Shown: positions 27,625-37,726, numbered from the stretch's first letter. The stretch is DNA of 64,000 nucleotides from Dictyobacter kobayashii (GCF_003967555.1 NZ_BIFS01000002.1:2758874-2822873), one strand, 5' to 3'. Translations and numbers: made by a program. Notes: generated from the letters alone by a model not told the origin.

Positions 27625-29015
27625 ATGAGTAAGGCATTCAAAGCACAAGACGCCCCTTCCCTGGAGGAACGGCTCAAGCAGGGTCAGGCACTACGGAAGC
27701 TAGTGCCGCGCAGCAATCATACTCAGTGGGAGCCAGCAGAGGGGCGTCCCGACCCCGTCAATGTCCTTGAAGCATCCAATCGTTCTCGCCTGGCCCAACT
27801 GGTTCCTATTCGATACAGCCGGATGCTGCTCTCCCCTTTGCTTTTTTGCGCGGTTCCGCGCTCATTATGGCGCTCGATCTGGCAACCACTCCCTCGACCG
27901 GCATTCATGTCCAGCTCTGTGGGGACGCACACCTCGCAAATTTTGGCACCTATGCTACGCCGGAACGCCTGCAGGTATTTGATGTCAACGATTTTGACGA
28001 AACCCTGCCGGGACCATGGGAATGGGATATCAAGCGACTCGCGGCGAGCATTGTGCTCGCGGGGCACTCACTGAGTTTCTCTCAAGCTATCGTGAAACAG
28101 GCTGTAGTACGTTGTGTCCAATCGTACCGTGAACGCATGTGGACATATGCCTTTATGCCTCCCCTTGATGCCTGGTATTCTCAAATCAATGTCGAGCAAA
28201 TGCTCCGCCAGATGCATCCTACGGAGCGACGCTCTATGCGGCGCGAACTCAATAAAGCGCGGCAACGCACGGCTATCCAGGTTTTCCCTAAGCTAGCTGA
28301 GCAGGTGCATGGTCACTTTACTATCAAAGATGAGCCACCATTTACTATGCACCTTACCGACAGGGAGATAGTCGGTGAACTGAAAGAAGTGATGCAGACC
28401 TACATGGCCTCACTCCCCGATGATCGACAACTCCTGCTGAGTCGGTATCATCTGGTGGATTTTGCCCTGAAAGTCGTGGGTGTTGGCAGCGTTGGCACAC
28501 GCTGCTATATCGCCTTGCTGGTGGGAGAAGATGGCACAGATCCATTGTTCCTTCAAATGAAGGAAGCACAAACTTCGGTGCTGGAACCCTATCTTGAACG
28601 GAGCCGTTATAGCAATCACGCCCAACGAGTTGTCTGTGGGCAACAACTCATTCAGGGAGCCAGCGACATCTTTCTCGGCTGGACGAGTAGCCCAACGCGC
28701 GACTACTATGTGCGTCAACTGCGTGATATGTCGGGCTCGCCACATCTTGAGCACATGAAGGTGGGTGATTTCATCACGTATGTGAGCCTGTGTGGGTGGG
28801 CACTTGCCCGCGCGCATGCACGTTCTGGCGACCCAGCGCTGATCAGCGGCTACCTGGGCAAAAACGATGTATTCGATCAGGCTCTTGTTACCTTCGCTCT
28901 GAGCTATGCAGTGCAAGTCGAACGAGATCACGCGGCTCTCGCCACTGCTGCAGAGGCAGGCCGCATCGCGGTTTCGGCCAATGGAGAAGCGTCCCACGAG
29001 GAAGCAACGGTCTAA
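27625..29015 (+). CDS. DUF2252 family protein, one frameshift
   Basis: About 463 residues after restoration. The family is kinase-fold-like; characteristic sequences seen are LVPIRYSRM, FLRGSALIMALDL, CGDAHLANFGTY, VFDVNDFDETLPGPWEWDIKRLAAS, VGVGSVGTRCY and the C-terminal HARSGD. Function is unknown; the GDAHLxNFG and DxNDFD motifs resemble the catalytic loop and metal-binding motif of aminoglycoside phosphotransferases. The frame breaks at TTT 27837-27839; a fourth T restores SPFAFLRGSALIMA. A leader ORF and hairpin precede it. Confidence 0.87.
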
Positions 29016-29189
29016 AGTGTCACCTCAGCGCCTGGTTGGTAAATAAGGTGACGAGTGGGCAATCGGCGCGAAGAGTGAGCAGTTCAACTACTCACCATGT
29101 GCGAAGCTGCTCCACATCCCACCTCATCCGTCTCTCTCCCGTAAATTGGCTGCTTTTCCGAAACCGACCCATCCGCCAACTCAACCTGC

Positions 29190-29681
29190 TCAGAGATGAG
29201 CAAGGATCTCATCGACAACGGATACTAGAGGCTGTGTAGCATCGACGGGAATAGCTCCGTCTTCGACGGTTCGGTGCGTAAACCCTTCAAATGTTCGCAA
29301 AATCTCTTGCAATTCCTCCGGGTGCATGCCGTAATCTCCAGGGTGCCGATTTTGGAGGCGTTGCGTCAGCGTGGTAGCATCGATAGTCAGGATGAAGATT
29401 TTGGCAAACATCGGGTAGAACTCGTGCTGGTTGTCAGAGGCACCTGTAAGAAACACATCCTTACAAGTATCGAGGATCTCGCGCAATCTGGCAGCATCCC
29501 ACATCCAGCCGGTTTCCGCATAGTGGTCCAGTTTTTCAGCAAGCGGCTTGCCTATGGCAGGGTCAATGTGAGAGGCGAGCGTCACATCAGCATCATAGGC
29601 AAGATATCCACGCCTTCGCAGTTCGGCAGCCAGACTTGATTTGCCCGTGCCCGCTTCGCCGGTAATGAGATAGGCTGTCAT
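29190..29681 (-). CDS. P-loop nucleotide kinase-like ATP-binding protein
   Basis: 163 residues with Walker A GEAGTGKSS near the N-terminus and a DADVT segment where adenylate- and shikimate-type kinases have the substrate site. The lid region with RLQNRHPGDYG also fits a small-molecule kinase. Substrate is unknown. It is convergent with the DUF2252 gene; the 174 bases between them show no gene. Confidence 0.75.
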   Translation of the reverse strand: MTAYLITGEAGTGKSSLAAELRRRGYLAYDADVTLASHIDPAIGKPLAEKLDHYAETGWMWDAARLREILDTCKDVFLTGASDNQHEFYPMFAKIFILTIDATTLTQRLQNRHPGDYGMHPEELQEILRTFEGFTHRTVEDGAIPVDATQPLVSVVDEILAHL

Positions 29682-29893
29682 ACGTTACCTGTTCCCTTTC
29701 CTTTCCAGGGAGAACGCAATTTACAATACCCAAGAGAGCATACCAGATAGGAAGCGGCTTTTCCAGGCGGCGCATTCCCTATCCTTCCTCTTCACACCGA
29801 TTGCTCACCCGTCACCTTAAAATCTGCTCACTTGTCGCCTTATTTACCACTGATGAACCACGGGAATACATGCATAAGACACGATACAGATAG

Positions 29894-30895
29894 TTAGTGC
29901 CCAGACTCTTCAGTAAGATCGGTTTGTTGTCCGTCAAACCAGGTGTGAAGGCGCAGGATTTGCTCCATTTTTTCGAGTGCGGCATCATCTAATGAGTTGA
30001 ACAGGCTCAGGTACATGATATCGACCAGGCCGAGCATGGATGTGCGTGCCGAGATACGTAAATTACGCTGGAATACGGTCGATTCGCGAGGTGTGGCCAC
30101 CAATTTGATATCGGCGTAGCGCGCCAGGGAAGAGTGAGGGTTGCCAGTGATCGCAATGGTGGTTGCCCCTTGTTGATGGGCCAGACTAAATGCTTTGATT
30201 GTTGCCCTGGTTTCACCCGCGTACGAGAAGGCGAGCGCGACATCCCGACTGGTTAAGAGCGCCGCCGAGGAAATCTGATTGGATATATCCGGTAGCCAAT
30301 TCACTGCTAGCCCCAGGTTCAGAAAGCGATTGTAGGCATCGAGTGCCACCGATGCCGAGATGCCAAGAGCATACAGATCGACGCGGCGAGCTTGTTGGAT
30401 CGCTTCAATAGCTTTCTCTATGTTCTCAGTATCCAGGCTTCTCAGTGTCGTCAGGAGTGCATCGATATTTGCGCTGATAGCCTTGTTGGCAATATCTTGC
30501 AAGGTATCGCCGCGTGCGATAGCCGCGTAATTGAGGTGCAAGGGAGAGTTTACTTCCGCCGCCAGATCAAGTCGAAAGGCTTTGAAACCGCTATAGCCGA
30601 GCGCCTGACTGAAGTTCGAGAGCGTCCCCTGGCTCACCCCGATTTCTCTGGCTAATTGATCGGTTGGCAGGCGCAGGACCTGGCGTGGATGCTCCAACAC
30701 GTACGCACCAATCTGCCTTTCCGCCGGCGACATAAGGGAAAGATTCTGACGTAGCTGATTGAGCAGACTGCGGGCCGGGCTGCCCATCGCGTCCGGCTCA
30801 TTCCCAGCCGCGCTGGCAGGATTTGTATTTTCGCAACGGCCCCTGGTCTGTTGCCGGTTGGACATGTCTATCGGGTTGTGCTGGGCGTCTTCCAT
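29894..30895 (-). CDS. RpiR/MurR-family regulator (HTH plus SIS domain)
   Basis: 333 residues: an N-terminal helix-turn-helix (about 45-120; RLPTDQLAREIGVSQGTLSNFSQALGYSG) and a C-terminal SIS phosphosugar-binding domain (about 165-295; VDLYALGISASVALDA, VALAFSYAGET, TIAITGNPHS). Members repress sugar-phosphate or fatty-acid-like catabolic genes and respond to phosphosugars. AAGGATACC precedes the ATG. TATTGTTCCAA upstream (30922) resembles the palindrome at 32436 in the next divergent promoter. Confidence 0.92.
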   Translation of the reverse strand: MEDAQHNPIDMSNRQQTRGRCENTNPASAAGNEPDAMGSPARSLLNQLRQNLSLMSPAERQIGAYVLEHPRQVLRLPTDQLAREIGVSQGTLSNFSQALGYSGFKAFRLDLAAEVNSPLHLNYAAIARGDTLQDIANKAISANIDALLTTLRSLDTENIEKAIEAIQQARRVDLYALGISASVALDAYNRFLNLGLAVNWLPDISNQISSAALLTSRDVALAFSYAGETRATIKAFSLAHQQGATTIAITGNPHSSLARYADIKLVATPRESTVFQRNLRISARTSMLGLVDIMYLSLFNSLDDAALEKMEQILRLHTWFDGQQTDLTEESGH

Positions 30896-30921
30896 AAGGT
30901 ATCCTTAACGTACTAACTTTC

Positions 30922-30936
30922 TATTGTTCCAACTTA
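30922..30936. promoter_or_regulatory. Candidate RpiR binding site (half conserved)
   Basis: TATTGTTCCAACTTA, 27 bases upstream of the RpiR gene. Its left half matches the palindrome TATTGTTGGAACAATA at 32436-32451. Confidence 0.35.
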
Positions 30937-31034
30937 ACATACGCGTAAAGTCTGGCGGAGCAAAGGGCAGACAGCCAGGCGACGGACTTGTGTGCGTCCT
31001 TTGTTCCGCCTCTGGTAAAGATTGGTTGCGGAAA

Positions 31035-32246
31035 TTACTTTTGCTGATACTGGCTCAAAAGCGTGCGCGCAATCGCACGTTTATGCACCTCGTCGGGACC
31101 ATCCACGATATGCATAGTACGGCCATGCGCCCACATCAAGGCCAGCGGGAAATCGTCGCTCAGGCCAGCGGCGCCAAAGACCTGAATGGCACGATTAACC
31201 ACATTGGTCAGCATCTCTGGCACCACAACCTTGATCATCGCAATCTCCTGCTGGGCAGCTTTTTTGCCTAGATTATCAATCGTCCAGGCTGCCTTAAGAG
31301 TCAAAAGGCGCGCCTGTGCGATCTCCATTGCGGATTGCGCAACCCAATCCTGAATCATACCTTGTTCGCCCAATGGTTTGCCAAAGGCCACGCGAGTATT
31401 CGCCCGCTGGCACATCAATTCCAGAGCATACTCCGCCGCACCGATAGAGCGCATACAGTGGTGAATGCGTCCTGGTCCCAGGCGCGCCTGAGCAATGGCA
31501 AAACCGCTATTTTCCTCACCCAGCAGATTAGAGGCGGGTACATGTACATTCTCAAAGAGTACCTCGCAATGGCTCTCATTATCCATATAGCCCATCACCG
31601 GTAGGCTACGCACCACAGTCACACCAGGTGTATCCCTGGGCACAAGGATCATACTCTGCTGGCGATGGCGATCGGGATTATGCGGATCGGTCTTGCCCAT
31701 CACGATAAAGATCTTACAGCGCGGACGTCCAGCTCCGGAAATCCACCATTTCCTCCCATTGAGCACATACTCATTGCCCACGCGGAGAATGGAAAGCTGG
31801 ATATTCGTGGCATCGGAACTGGCCACCGCCGGTTCCGTCATAGCGAAGGCCGAGCGGATTTCACCATTGAGTAAAGGTATCAGCCATTGCTGTTTCTGCT
31901 CAGGTGTGCCAAACTGGGCCAGGATCTCCATATTGCCTGTGTCAGGTGCGGCACAATTAAACACCTCGGGTGCCCAGGTAACGCGTCCCATCAGTTCGGC
32001 CAGAGGCGCGTATTCCAGATTGCTCAGGCCCGCGCCATATTCAGTATCCGGAAGGAATAGATTCCACAAGTTCTGCTTTCTGGCGCGCTCTTTCAGCTCA
32101 TCCACAATCTCAACATGATGATGAGGATCGTTCGCAGCTGCGAGTTGGTCGCGATAGGTTTGCTGATGGGGGTAGATATCGCGTTCCATAAAGTCGCTAA
32201 TCTGCCGGTAGAGGTTTTTGACTTTTTCTGAGTAGGCAAAATCCAT
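31035..32246 (-). CDS. Acyl-CoA dehydrogenase
   Basis: 403 residues with the family architecture: N-terminal helical domain, the beta domain with FAMTEPAVASSDATNI and WWISGAGRP, and the C-terminal helical domain with RTNTRVAFGKPLGEQG-like sequence and a late PDEVHKRAIARTLL. This matches the ACAD10/11-like and bacterial FadE-type enzymes that introduce an alpha-beta double bond using FAD. GGAGG precedes the ATG. It is divergent from a quinone oxidoreductase and SDR pair, so a shared catabolic function is plausible. Confidence 0.93.
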   Translation of the reverse strand: MDFAYSEKVKNLYRQISDFMERDIYPHQQTYRDQLAAANDPHHHVEIVDELKERARKQNLWNLFLPDTEYGAGLSNLEYAPLAELMGRVTWAPEVFNCAAPDTGNMEILAQFGTPEQKQQWLIPLLNGEIRSAFAMTEPAVASSDATNIQLSILRVGNEYVLNGRKWWISGAGRPRCKIFIVMGKTDPHNPDRHRQQSMILVPRDTPGVTVVRSLPVMGYMDNESHCEVLFENVHVPASNLLGEENSGFAIAQARLGPGRIHHCMRSIGAAEYALELMCQRANTRVAFGKPLGEQGMIQDWVAQSAMEIAQARLLTLKAAWTIDNLGKKAAQQEIAMIKVVVPEMLTNVVNRAIQVFGAAGLSDDFPLALMWAHGRTMHIVDGPDEVHKRAIARTLLSQYQQK

Positions 32247-32435
32247 AAAGTGGCCTCCATGGCGAAAAATTACGATTCATTGTAGTTTGCATGTACATTT
32301 AAGGAGAACCAGTTCACAACGCTGAAATCAGATTGTGTTACTTCTACGATACCATAGAATTGATAAAATATCAATATATTGCCTGGAAACAGAAATATTT
32401 AATAGTTTCTCATTGACATTGCAGCACGAGTATGT

Positions 32436-32451
32436 TATTGTTGGAACAATA
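32436..32451. promoter_or_regulatory. Palindrome in the divergent acyl-CoA dehydrogenase / quinone oxidoreductase promoter
   Basis: TATTGTT-GG-AACAATA, a perfect 7-base inverted repeat with a 2-base centre, in the 276-base divergent spacer. The neighbouring RpiR-type regulator is a candidate binder because a related half site lies in front of its own gene. Confidence 0.4.
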
Positions 32452-32522
32452 GAAAAATAGTATAGTACAGTCCAGACATTCTAATAGCAGCATATATTCA
32501 TTCAATGGAGAAGGAGAATGAG

Positions 32523-33506
32523 ATGAAAGCTCTACTATGCAAAGAGTTTGGCCCGGCGGAGAAACTGGTACTGGAGGATATCGTGCCGGTTGAGCCTGGC
32601 GAAGGGCAGGTGGTAGTAGAAGTCAAAGCCTGTGGCGTCAATTTTCCCGACACGTTGATCATCGAGGGCAAGTACCAGTTCAAGCCAGACATGCCCTTTG
32701 CGCCCGGAAGTGATGTGGCCGGAATTGTCACAAAAGTTGGCGAGGGAGTAAAGCGCACGAAAGTGGGCGACCATGTTCTGGGCGTGTTAGGCTGGGGAGG
32801 TTTTGCCGAGGAGGTCGTGGCGAACGAGGAGAGTCTGATTCATCTTCCATCGAGCCTCAATTTTGTTACAGCCTCCGCCTTCGCCATGCCTTATGCAACC
32901 TCGTACTATGCGCTCAAAGACCGGGCCAGACTGCAGCCGAGAGAGACTTTGCTGGTGCTAGGAGCGGCTGGTGGTGTGGGTCTGGCGGCAGTAGAACTAG
33001 GTCACTTGATGGGAGCAAAGGTCATCGCAGCAGCTTCGAGCGACGAGAAACTGGCCGTTTGCCACCAATACGGAGCGGATGAACTGATCAATTATAGCCG
33101 CGAAGATCTCAAGGTGCGCCTCAAAACGCTGACGGGTGGGAATGGAGTGGATGTTGTCTATGACCCGGTTGGTGGTCCTTACTCGGAGATTGCGCTGCGC
33201 AACACAGCCTGGGGAGGCCGCTTCCTGGTCATCGGCTTCAGCAACGGAGAGATTCCACGCATCCCCCTCAACCTGGCACTGCTCAAAGGCTGCTCTATCA
33301 TCGGAGTGTTCTTTGGTTCATTCGCGCAGCGCGACCCCAAACATACCATGCAAAACTTCCGTCAGCTGCTGATGTGGATCGACGAGGGGAAGATCAAGCC
33401 TCTTATCTCAGCCACCTTCCCTTTGGAGCAGGGTGCTGAAGCCATCAAGCGGATCGCCGCGCGCCAGGTAATGGGTAAAATTGTAGTCGTTGCCGATCAC
33501 TTGTAG
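32523..33506 (+). CDS. NADPH:quinone oxidoreductase (zinc-independent MDR family)
   Basis: 327 residues of the QOR/medium-chain dehydrogenase fold: GVNFPDTLIIEGKYQ, PFAPGSDVAGIV, and the Rossmann motif LGAAGGVGLAAVELGH. No structural zinc cysteines are present, as in quinone reductases. The related enzymes of acyl-CoA pathways act as enoyl reductases, which would fit the divergent acyl-CoA dehydrogenase. GGAGAAGGAG precedes the ATG at 32523. Confidence 0.93.
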   Translation: MKALLCKEFGPAEKLVLEDIVPVEPGEGQVVVEVKACGVNFPDTLIIEGKYQFKPDMPFAPGSDVAGIVTKVGEGVKRTKVGDHVLGVLGWGGFAEEVVANEESLIHLPSSLNFVTASAFAMPYATSYYALKDRARLQPRETLLVLGAAGGVGLAAVELGHLMGAKVIAAASSDEKLAVCHQYGADELINYSREDLKVRLKTLTGGNGVDVVYDPVGGPYSEIALRNTAWGGRFLVIGFSNGEIPRIPLNLALLKGCSIIGVFFGSFAQRDPKHTMQNFRQLLMWIDEGKIKPLISATFPLEQGAEAIKRIAARQVMGKIVVVADHL

Positions 33507-33598
33507 TGCTTGATTGAGTGGTATTGTTGAGATAAAAGCTTGTCACGTCATGATTATTTGAAGTAGCTGGACGAAACTCGAAGAGAAGAGGCTTCACT

Positions 33599-34372
33599 AT
33601 GGGAGATAGACTCAAGGGCAAGGTTGCCCTGATTACCGGGGCAGGTAGCGGCATCGGACGCGCGACCGCCTTGCTATTCGCGCGCGAAGGAGCGCGGGTG
33701 GGTGTCGGCGACCTCAATCCTGATGGCATTGCTGAAACGGTGCGGTTGGTTGTGGAGCAGGGAGGGGCGGCCCTGGCTTTGCCGCTCAATGTCACAGTGG
33801 CTCAAGAGGTGGATGTGGCGGTCAAAGCCACCGTTGAGCACTTTGGCGCTCTGCACGTTCTATTTAATAATGCTGGAACGGGTGAAAGGCATACCTCACT
33901 GATCAAGTTAGAAGAAGACGAGTGGGAGCGCGTCTTCGCAGTGAACGCGAAGGGGGTGTTTCTGGGGCTGAAATATGGCGCGGCAGCGATGCTGAAGGCC
34001 GGAGTGAGCGGTTCGATTATCAATACGGCGAGCGCAGCCGGGATTGTGGGCAACCCTGGCTATGCCGCCTACTCCTCTTCAAAAGCTGCCTGTATCCAAC
34101 TCACCCGCACAGCAGCCCTTGAACTGGCCCGTTCAAATATCCGTGTGAATGCTATTGCGCCTGCTTTTACAGCAACGCCCATGCTTGATACGATGACCTC
34201 TACGTATCGTGATCCCGTGCTCGCGCAGCAAAAACTGAGTAGCATTATTCCGCTGGGCCGGCTCGGGACAACTGACGATATTGCGAATGCGGCACTCTTC
34301 CTGGCGAGCGACGAAGCGAGCTTTATGACTGGCGCGGTGCTGGTCCTGGATGGTGGACTCACCGTACAATAG
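33599..34372 (+). CDS. Short-chain dehydrogenase/reductase
   Basis: 257-residue classical SDR: TGAGSGIGRATA for cofactor (11-22), NNAG (about 90), catalytic Ser in INTASAAG, and YAAYSSSKAA supplying Tyr and Lys (about 155-163). VGDLNPDGI after the second strand has an Asp that favours NAD(H). It follows the quinone oxidoreductase by 92 bases on the same strand and probably forms an operon with it. A strong terminator follows. Confidence 0.94.
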   Translation: MGDRLKGKVALITGAGSGIGRATALLFAREGARVGVGDLNPDGIAETVRLVVEQGGAALALPLNVTVAQEVDVAVKATVEHFGALHVLFNNAGTGERHTSLIKLEEDEWERVFAVNAKGVFLGLKYGAAAMLKAGVSGSIINTASAAGIVGNPGYAAYSSSKAACIQLTRTAALELARSNIRVNAIAPAFTATPMLDTMTSTYRDPVLAQQKLSSIIPLGRLGTTDDIANAALFLASDEASFMTGAVLVLDGGLTVQ

Positions 34373-34396
34373 ATAGCGTGAGATACCTACAAAATC

Positions 34397-34445
34397 ATCT
34401 TCACGTCAGTTTGCGCGCCTTTGGCACGCAAACTGACGTGAAGAT
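34397..34445. terminator. Bidirectional terminator
   Basis: Perfect 19-base arms with an 11-base loop, 25 bases after the SDR stop and convergent to the GH16 gene. The 96 bases beyond hold nothing recognisable. Confidence 0.8.
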
Positions 34446-34541
34446 CACGGAGATATAGAACAACAATGAGTGTCATTGTATTTATAACTACCAATCCATA
34501 CCTCGTAGCGAAGGTACAACGAGTGCTATATACCTACGCCC

Positions 34542-35915
34542 CTAGACCATTCCCCACGTGAATTGCTCCCAGCCCTGGATCTGGGTCACGTTTGCATCAA
34601 GGGGCGTATTAGCCTGGTCAGTGCGTGCGCTCACATAGTTGTTATTAGCCACGGCTTGTAGTGCGACCGTCCCATTGCTCTGTGGGAGCCATACGAATTC
34701 TTCCCATGCTTGCACCTGGGTAGCAACTGCCTCCAGAGGCGAATTGGTTTGATCTTTGCGCGCGCTCACATAGTTGTTATTGGCATGTGCCCTCAGAGCA
34801 ATGAGTCCATTGCCAGCATCAACCACGTCGAACTCCTCCCAGGCCTGTACCCGGGTCACGTTTGCATCCAGAGGCGTATTGGCCTGGTCAGTGCGGGCGC
34901 TCACATAATTGTAATTATTGGTAGTCTGGAGCCAAATAGTGTGACCAATGGGAGCTCCAGAGCCGCCACCAGTGGAGCCGTTGGCGGTATAGACGCGAAC
35001 ATAGTCAACATTCATATGGGCCCCCGACTGTGTTGAGCCGGTGGGATACCCCGGCCAATATCCACCCATCGCCACGTTCAAAATGATGAAAAAACCATGA
35101 TCGACTGCATTGGCCCACGTTGTGGCATCCATCCCAGGGTTGTTGGAAGCGACATGCCAAAATTCTGTCCCATCGAGATACCAACGAATCTCCTCAGGAG
35201 AGGTGCTGCGATCTACAATGACGGTGTAGGTATGGAAGCCTGCCTGACAGGTTGTTCCCTGGCAAGGGGTATTGCCGCCCAAACCGTTTGTTTCGTTACA
35301 AGGGCCGCCGGGATTTACGCCACAGTGCAGCGTGCCATACTCCACATTAGTCCCATTGACGCTCTCCATAGCGTCAATCTCACCAATATTGGGCCATACG
35401 CCGCCATTGCGTATACCAGAGCCAAGCATCCAGAAGGCGGGCCAGTAGCCCTGAGCAGCCGCGCCAGTTACATTGGGCAGCTGGATAGAAGCAGTAACTT
35501 CTAGCTCTCCGCCTGCCGGGGCTGCAAAGCTACTGTTCGTGGTTTCGATACGTCCCGAAGTCCAGGAACCGTTATTATTGATGGCCTTAATTGCCAGATT
35601 GCCATTTCCATCCTGATAGATATTGGCTGTGCTATTTGTATCCGTCTCCTGTTGATTGTTGCCCCAGCCTGTACCAAGATCAAACTGCCATTGCGAATCC
35701 ACTGGCGAATTGGCGGAGCCGTTGAATTCATCGTTCCAAATTTCGTTCCAGGAAGCTGCGTGGGCTTTTGGCGCCGCGCTAAAAGGCGCAATGGTCAGAG
35801 TAGTTCCCAGGATCAAGGCGAATACACTAACAGTCAGTAACGCAATGCGACGAGCAACGAATTGCATGTATTTCTGCTGACCTGTAGGCATGAGGTACCT
35901 CTTATGCGCAAACAT
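34542..35915 (-). CDS. Secreted GH16 beta-glucanase with C-terminal fascin-like repeats
   Basis: 457 residues. A long basic start and a hydrophobic core (about 22-45) ending APKAHA form an export signal. The GH16 domain (about 52-310) carries the catalytic pattern GEIDAMES, where the first Glu is nucleophile and the second acid/base (about 178-183). After a TGGGSGAP linker come three related blocks containing YVSARxDQ, (S/T)PL and QxWEEF/QFxW, the spacing of fascin/RICIN-like beta-trefoil carbohydrate binders. It probably degrades beta-1,3 or beta-1,3-1,4 glucan outside the cell. GAAGAGGAG precedes the ATG. Confidence 0.93.
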   Translation of the reverse strand: MFAHKRYLMPTGQQKYMQFVARRIALLTVSVFALILGTTLTIAPFSAAPKAHAASWNEIWNDEFNGSANSPVDSQWQFDLGTGWGNNQQETDTNSTANIYQDGNGNLAIKAINNNGSWTSGRIETTNSSFAAPAGGELEVTASIQLPNVTGAAAQGYWPAFWMLGSGIRNGGVWPNIGEIDAMESVNGTNVEYGTLHCGVNPGGPCNETNGLGGNTPCQGTTCQAGFHTYTVIVDRSTSPEEIRWYLDGTEFWHVASNNPGMDATTWANAVDHGFFIILNVAMGGYWPGYPTGSTQSGAHMNVDYVRVYTANGSTGGGSGAPIGHTIWLQTTNNYNYVSARTDQANTPLDANVTRVQAWEEFDVVDAGNGLIALRAHANNNYVSARKDQTNSPLEAVATQVQAWEEFVWLPQSNGTVALQAVANNNYVSARTDQANTPLDANVTQIQGWEQFTWGMV

Positions 35916-36065
35916 GAAAATCTCCTCTTCAAGATAAAACTTGAGTTTATAAATGTCTATGCGGCTCTGAGGTTCAATGTGGCTGATTGTAGGGACGCAC
36001 CAATGGTAACACCTTGATTGGGAACAGAATATTTACGGGGAAAAGAAGAGGTGGCATGCATATTG

Positions 36066-36163
36066 CTCACATCCTTGTTCGTATAGCCACTGCCGTCACG
36101 AGGCTGGCGAGTACAAGCCCGCCCACTGCAATAAAAAACCGGGACCCTCCGAAAAAGTTCCAT
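36066..36163 (-). CDS. Possible 31-residue single-pass membrane peptide, frameshifted
   Basis: AAGGAGG sits 8 bases before an ATG at 36163. The frame starts MELFRRVP. If the T run at about 36132-36137 is shortened by one base it continues as FIAVGGLVLASLVTAVAIRT and stops at 36066, a textbook transmembrane helix. Without that correction the reading is meaningless. The strong ribosome site is the main support. Confidence 0.35.
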
Positions 36164-36747
36164 AAGGCATTCCTCCTTGATATGCCCAGATAATAGCAAA
36201 GATAGGCATCTTGCCTTATCTGCATTACTTATGCGAAATACCTCGTGCATCAACGGCCAGAAAAAAGATAAGATATCCAGACCATGAAGTACGTTGTATT
36301 CCTCGGGAACCTATCTGCATAAAATATACCTTTTTTCGTGTTATATGTCAATACATCTAGACCACTAGACCAGAGTTTCTCAAAAATCCAAATCCATCAA
36401 CAATATACCATCCAGGCATTCACGGGCCAGCCGTTCCAGCCCGTCGCAACATTACATAGGTACCCACAGCACGCAGTACCTTTGAGAATAGTATATCTGA
36501 ATTTGACCCGCTTTTATGGCTCTTCTGCATCTCCCGTGCTCAGCGATAAGGCAAAATAGAGTTGAGTGAGTTTGATTTGTAGAGGCTACAAAAGCGGGCC
36601 AGGCTCACTCTTACAAGCACCTCTAATAATTATATGTATGTTAGGTTTTGCTATAGACAAAAAATTATACATAGGTTATAAATTGCTTAGATGCTGTTAA
36701 TGATGCTTATAGCGTAGAAAAAAATCTTAAGGATGAGAGGCTCACTC
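36164..36747. other. Intergenic stretch without recognisable gene
   Basis: Short frames here have no ribosome sites and no family resemblance. The end is AT-rich (about 36600-36730) and likely carries the promoter of the CPBP protease gene. Confidence 0.6.
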
Positions 36748-37566
36748 ATGCAGCAAGCAAAAGCATATCTTCAGCGCCATCCTGTTAGCAGTTACTTTTG
36801 TATGACGTATACAATCTCCTGGTTGGGGGCTCTGTTGGTTGTGCTACCGACCGTGATTCAGGGCAGGGCGATAACGCAGATTAATGGGTTGCTGATGTTT
36901 CCGGTGCTGCTTCTTGGTCCCAGTGTAACGGGGATTGTCTTGACTGGCATGCTCGATGGTCGAGAGGGCCTGCGAGAGCTCTTCTCACGGATAGGCCACT
37001 GGCGCGTAAATGTGCGCTGGTATGCAGCAATACTTATTCCTCCAGTGCTTGTCCTGGCTGTGCTCTTCTCTCTGCATGCGTTGCTCTCGTCAAGCTTCAG
37101 TCCGCATCTCAATCCCAAAGGGATTCTCTATGGCATCGTTCCGGGGTTCCTTGAGGAGATTGGCTGGATGGGTTTTGCCTTTCCCAGGATGCAAAGAGGG
37201 CGAAGCGTGCTCTCTGCTGGCCTCCTACTTGGGCTGCTCTGGGGTATATGGCATCTACCCGTTATTGATTTTTTAGGTGCTGCGTACCCGCATGGTATGT
37301 TCTGGCTGTCCTTTGCTCTCTCCTTTATTGTGGCTATGATGGCGATTCGCCTCCTGATTGTCTGGGTCTATTCTCATACACAAAGCATCTTGCTTGCTCA
37401 ACTTATCCATATAAGCTCGACGGGCTCCCTGGTGGTGTTTAGCCCACTATTTATTACGCCAGCGCAGGAGGCGCTGTGGTATGGCATCTATGCCGGAACT
37501 CTATGGCTGGCTGTTGCTCTTATCATTGTGTGCGACAGTAAGCACCTGGTATATGAGTCACCCTAA
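36748..37566 (+). CDS. CPBP-family intramembrane metalloprotease
   Basis: 272 residues with about eight hydrophobic segments and the CPBP (Abi/CAAX-protease) motifs: EEIGWMGFAFPRM (EExxxxxF), GLLWGIWHLP, and a late LAQLIHISS. Such proteins are implicated in prenyl-protein processing or bacteriocin self-immunity. Start chosen at 36748, behind GAGAGG, since the ATG at 36733 abuts its AAGG. The last four codons and the stop lie inside the MITE-like repeat at 37552. Confidence 0.87.
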   Translation: MQQAKAYLQRHPVSSYFCMTYTISWLGALLVVLPTVIQGRAITQINGLLMFPVLLLGPSVTGIVLTGMLDGREGLRELFSRIGHWRVNVRWYAAILIPPVLVLAVLFSLHALLSSSFSPHLNPKGILYGIVPGFLEEIGWMGFAFPRMQRGRSVLSAGLLLGLLWGIWHLPVIDFLGAAYPHGMFWLSFALSFIVAMMAIRLLIVWVYSHTQSILLAQLIHISSTGSLVVFSPLFITPAQEALWYGIYAGTLWLAVALIIVCDSKHLVYESP

Positions 37567-37726
37567 CTTTTGAAAAAGTTTCCAAAACTGGGGTGCAGGG
37601 TCTTCCCTGCCGGGGCGCGGGGTGTCCCCGCGCCCGGCAGGGAGGGCTCGCCGCCCTCCTGCACCTCCCGCATTGGGAGCGCGAAACCCATTTTTCGGAT
37701 TTTTCAAAAATCCGGGATGACTCATA
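37552..37726. repeat. MITE-like element forming the 3' end of the CPBP gene
   Basis: TATGAGTCA at 37552-37560 matches the complement of TGACTCATA at 37718-37726. The inverted similarity extends about 40 bases inward through TTTTGAAAAA. The centre is a GC-rich hairpin (37605-37622 and 37626-37642, differing only in a run of 4 versus 3 G/C). Size 175 bp, no gene inside. Confidence 0.7.
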
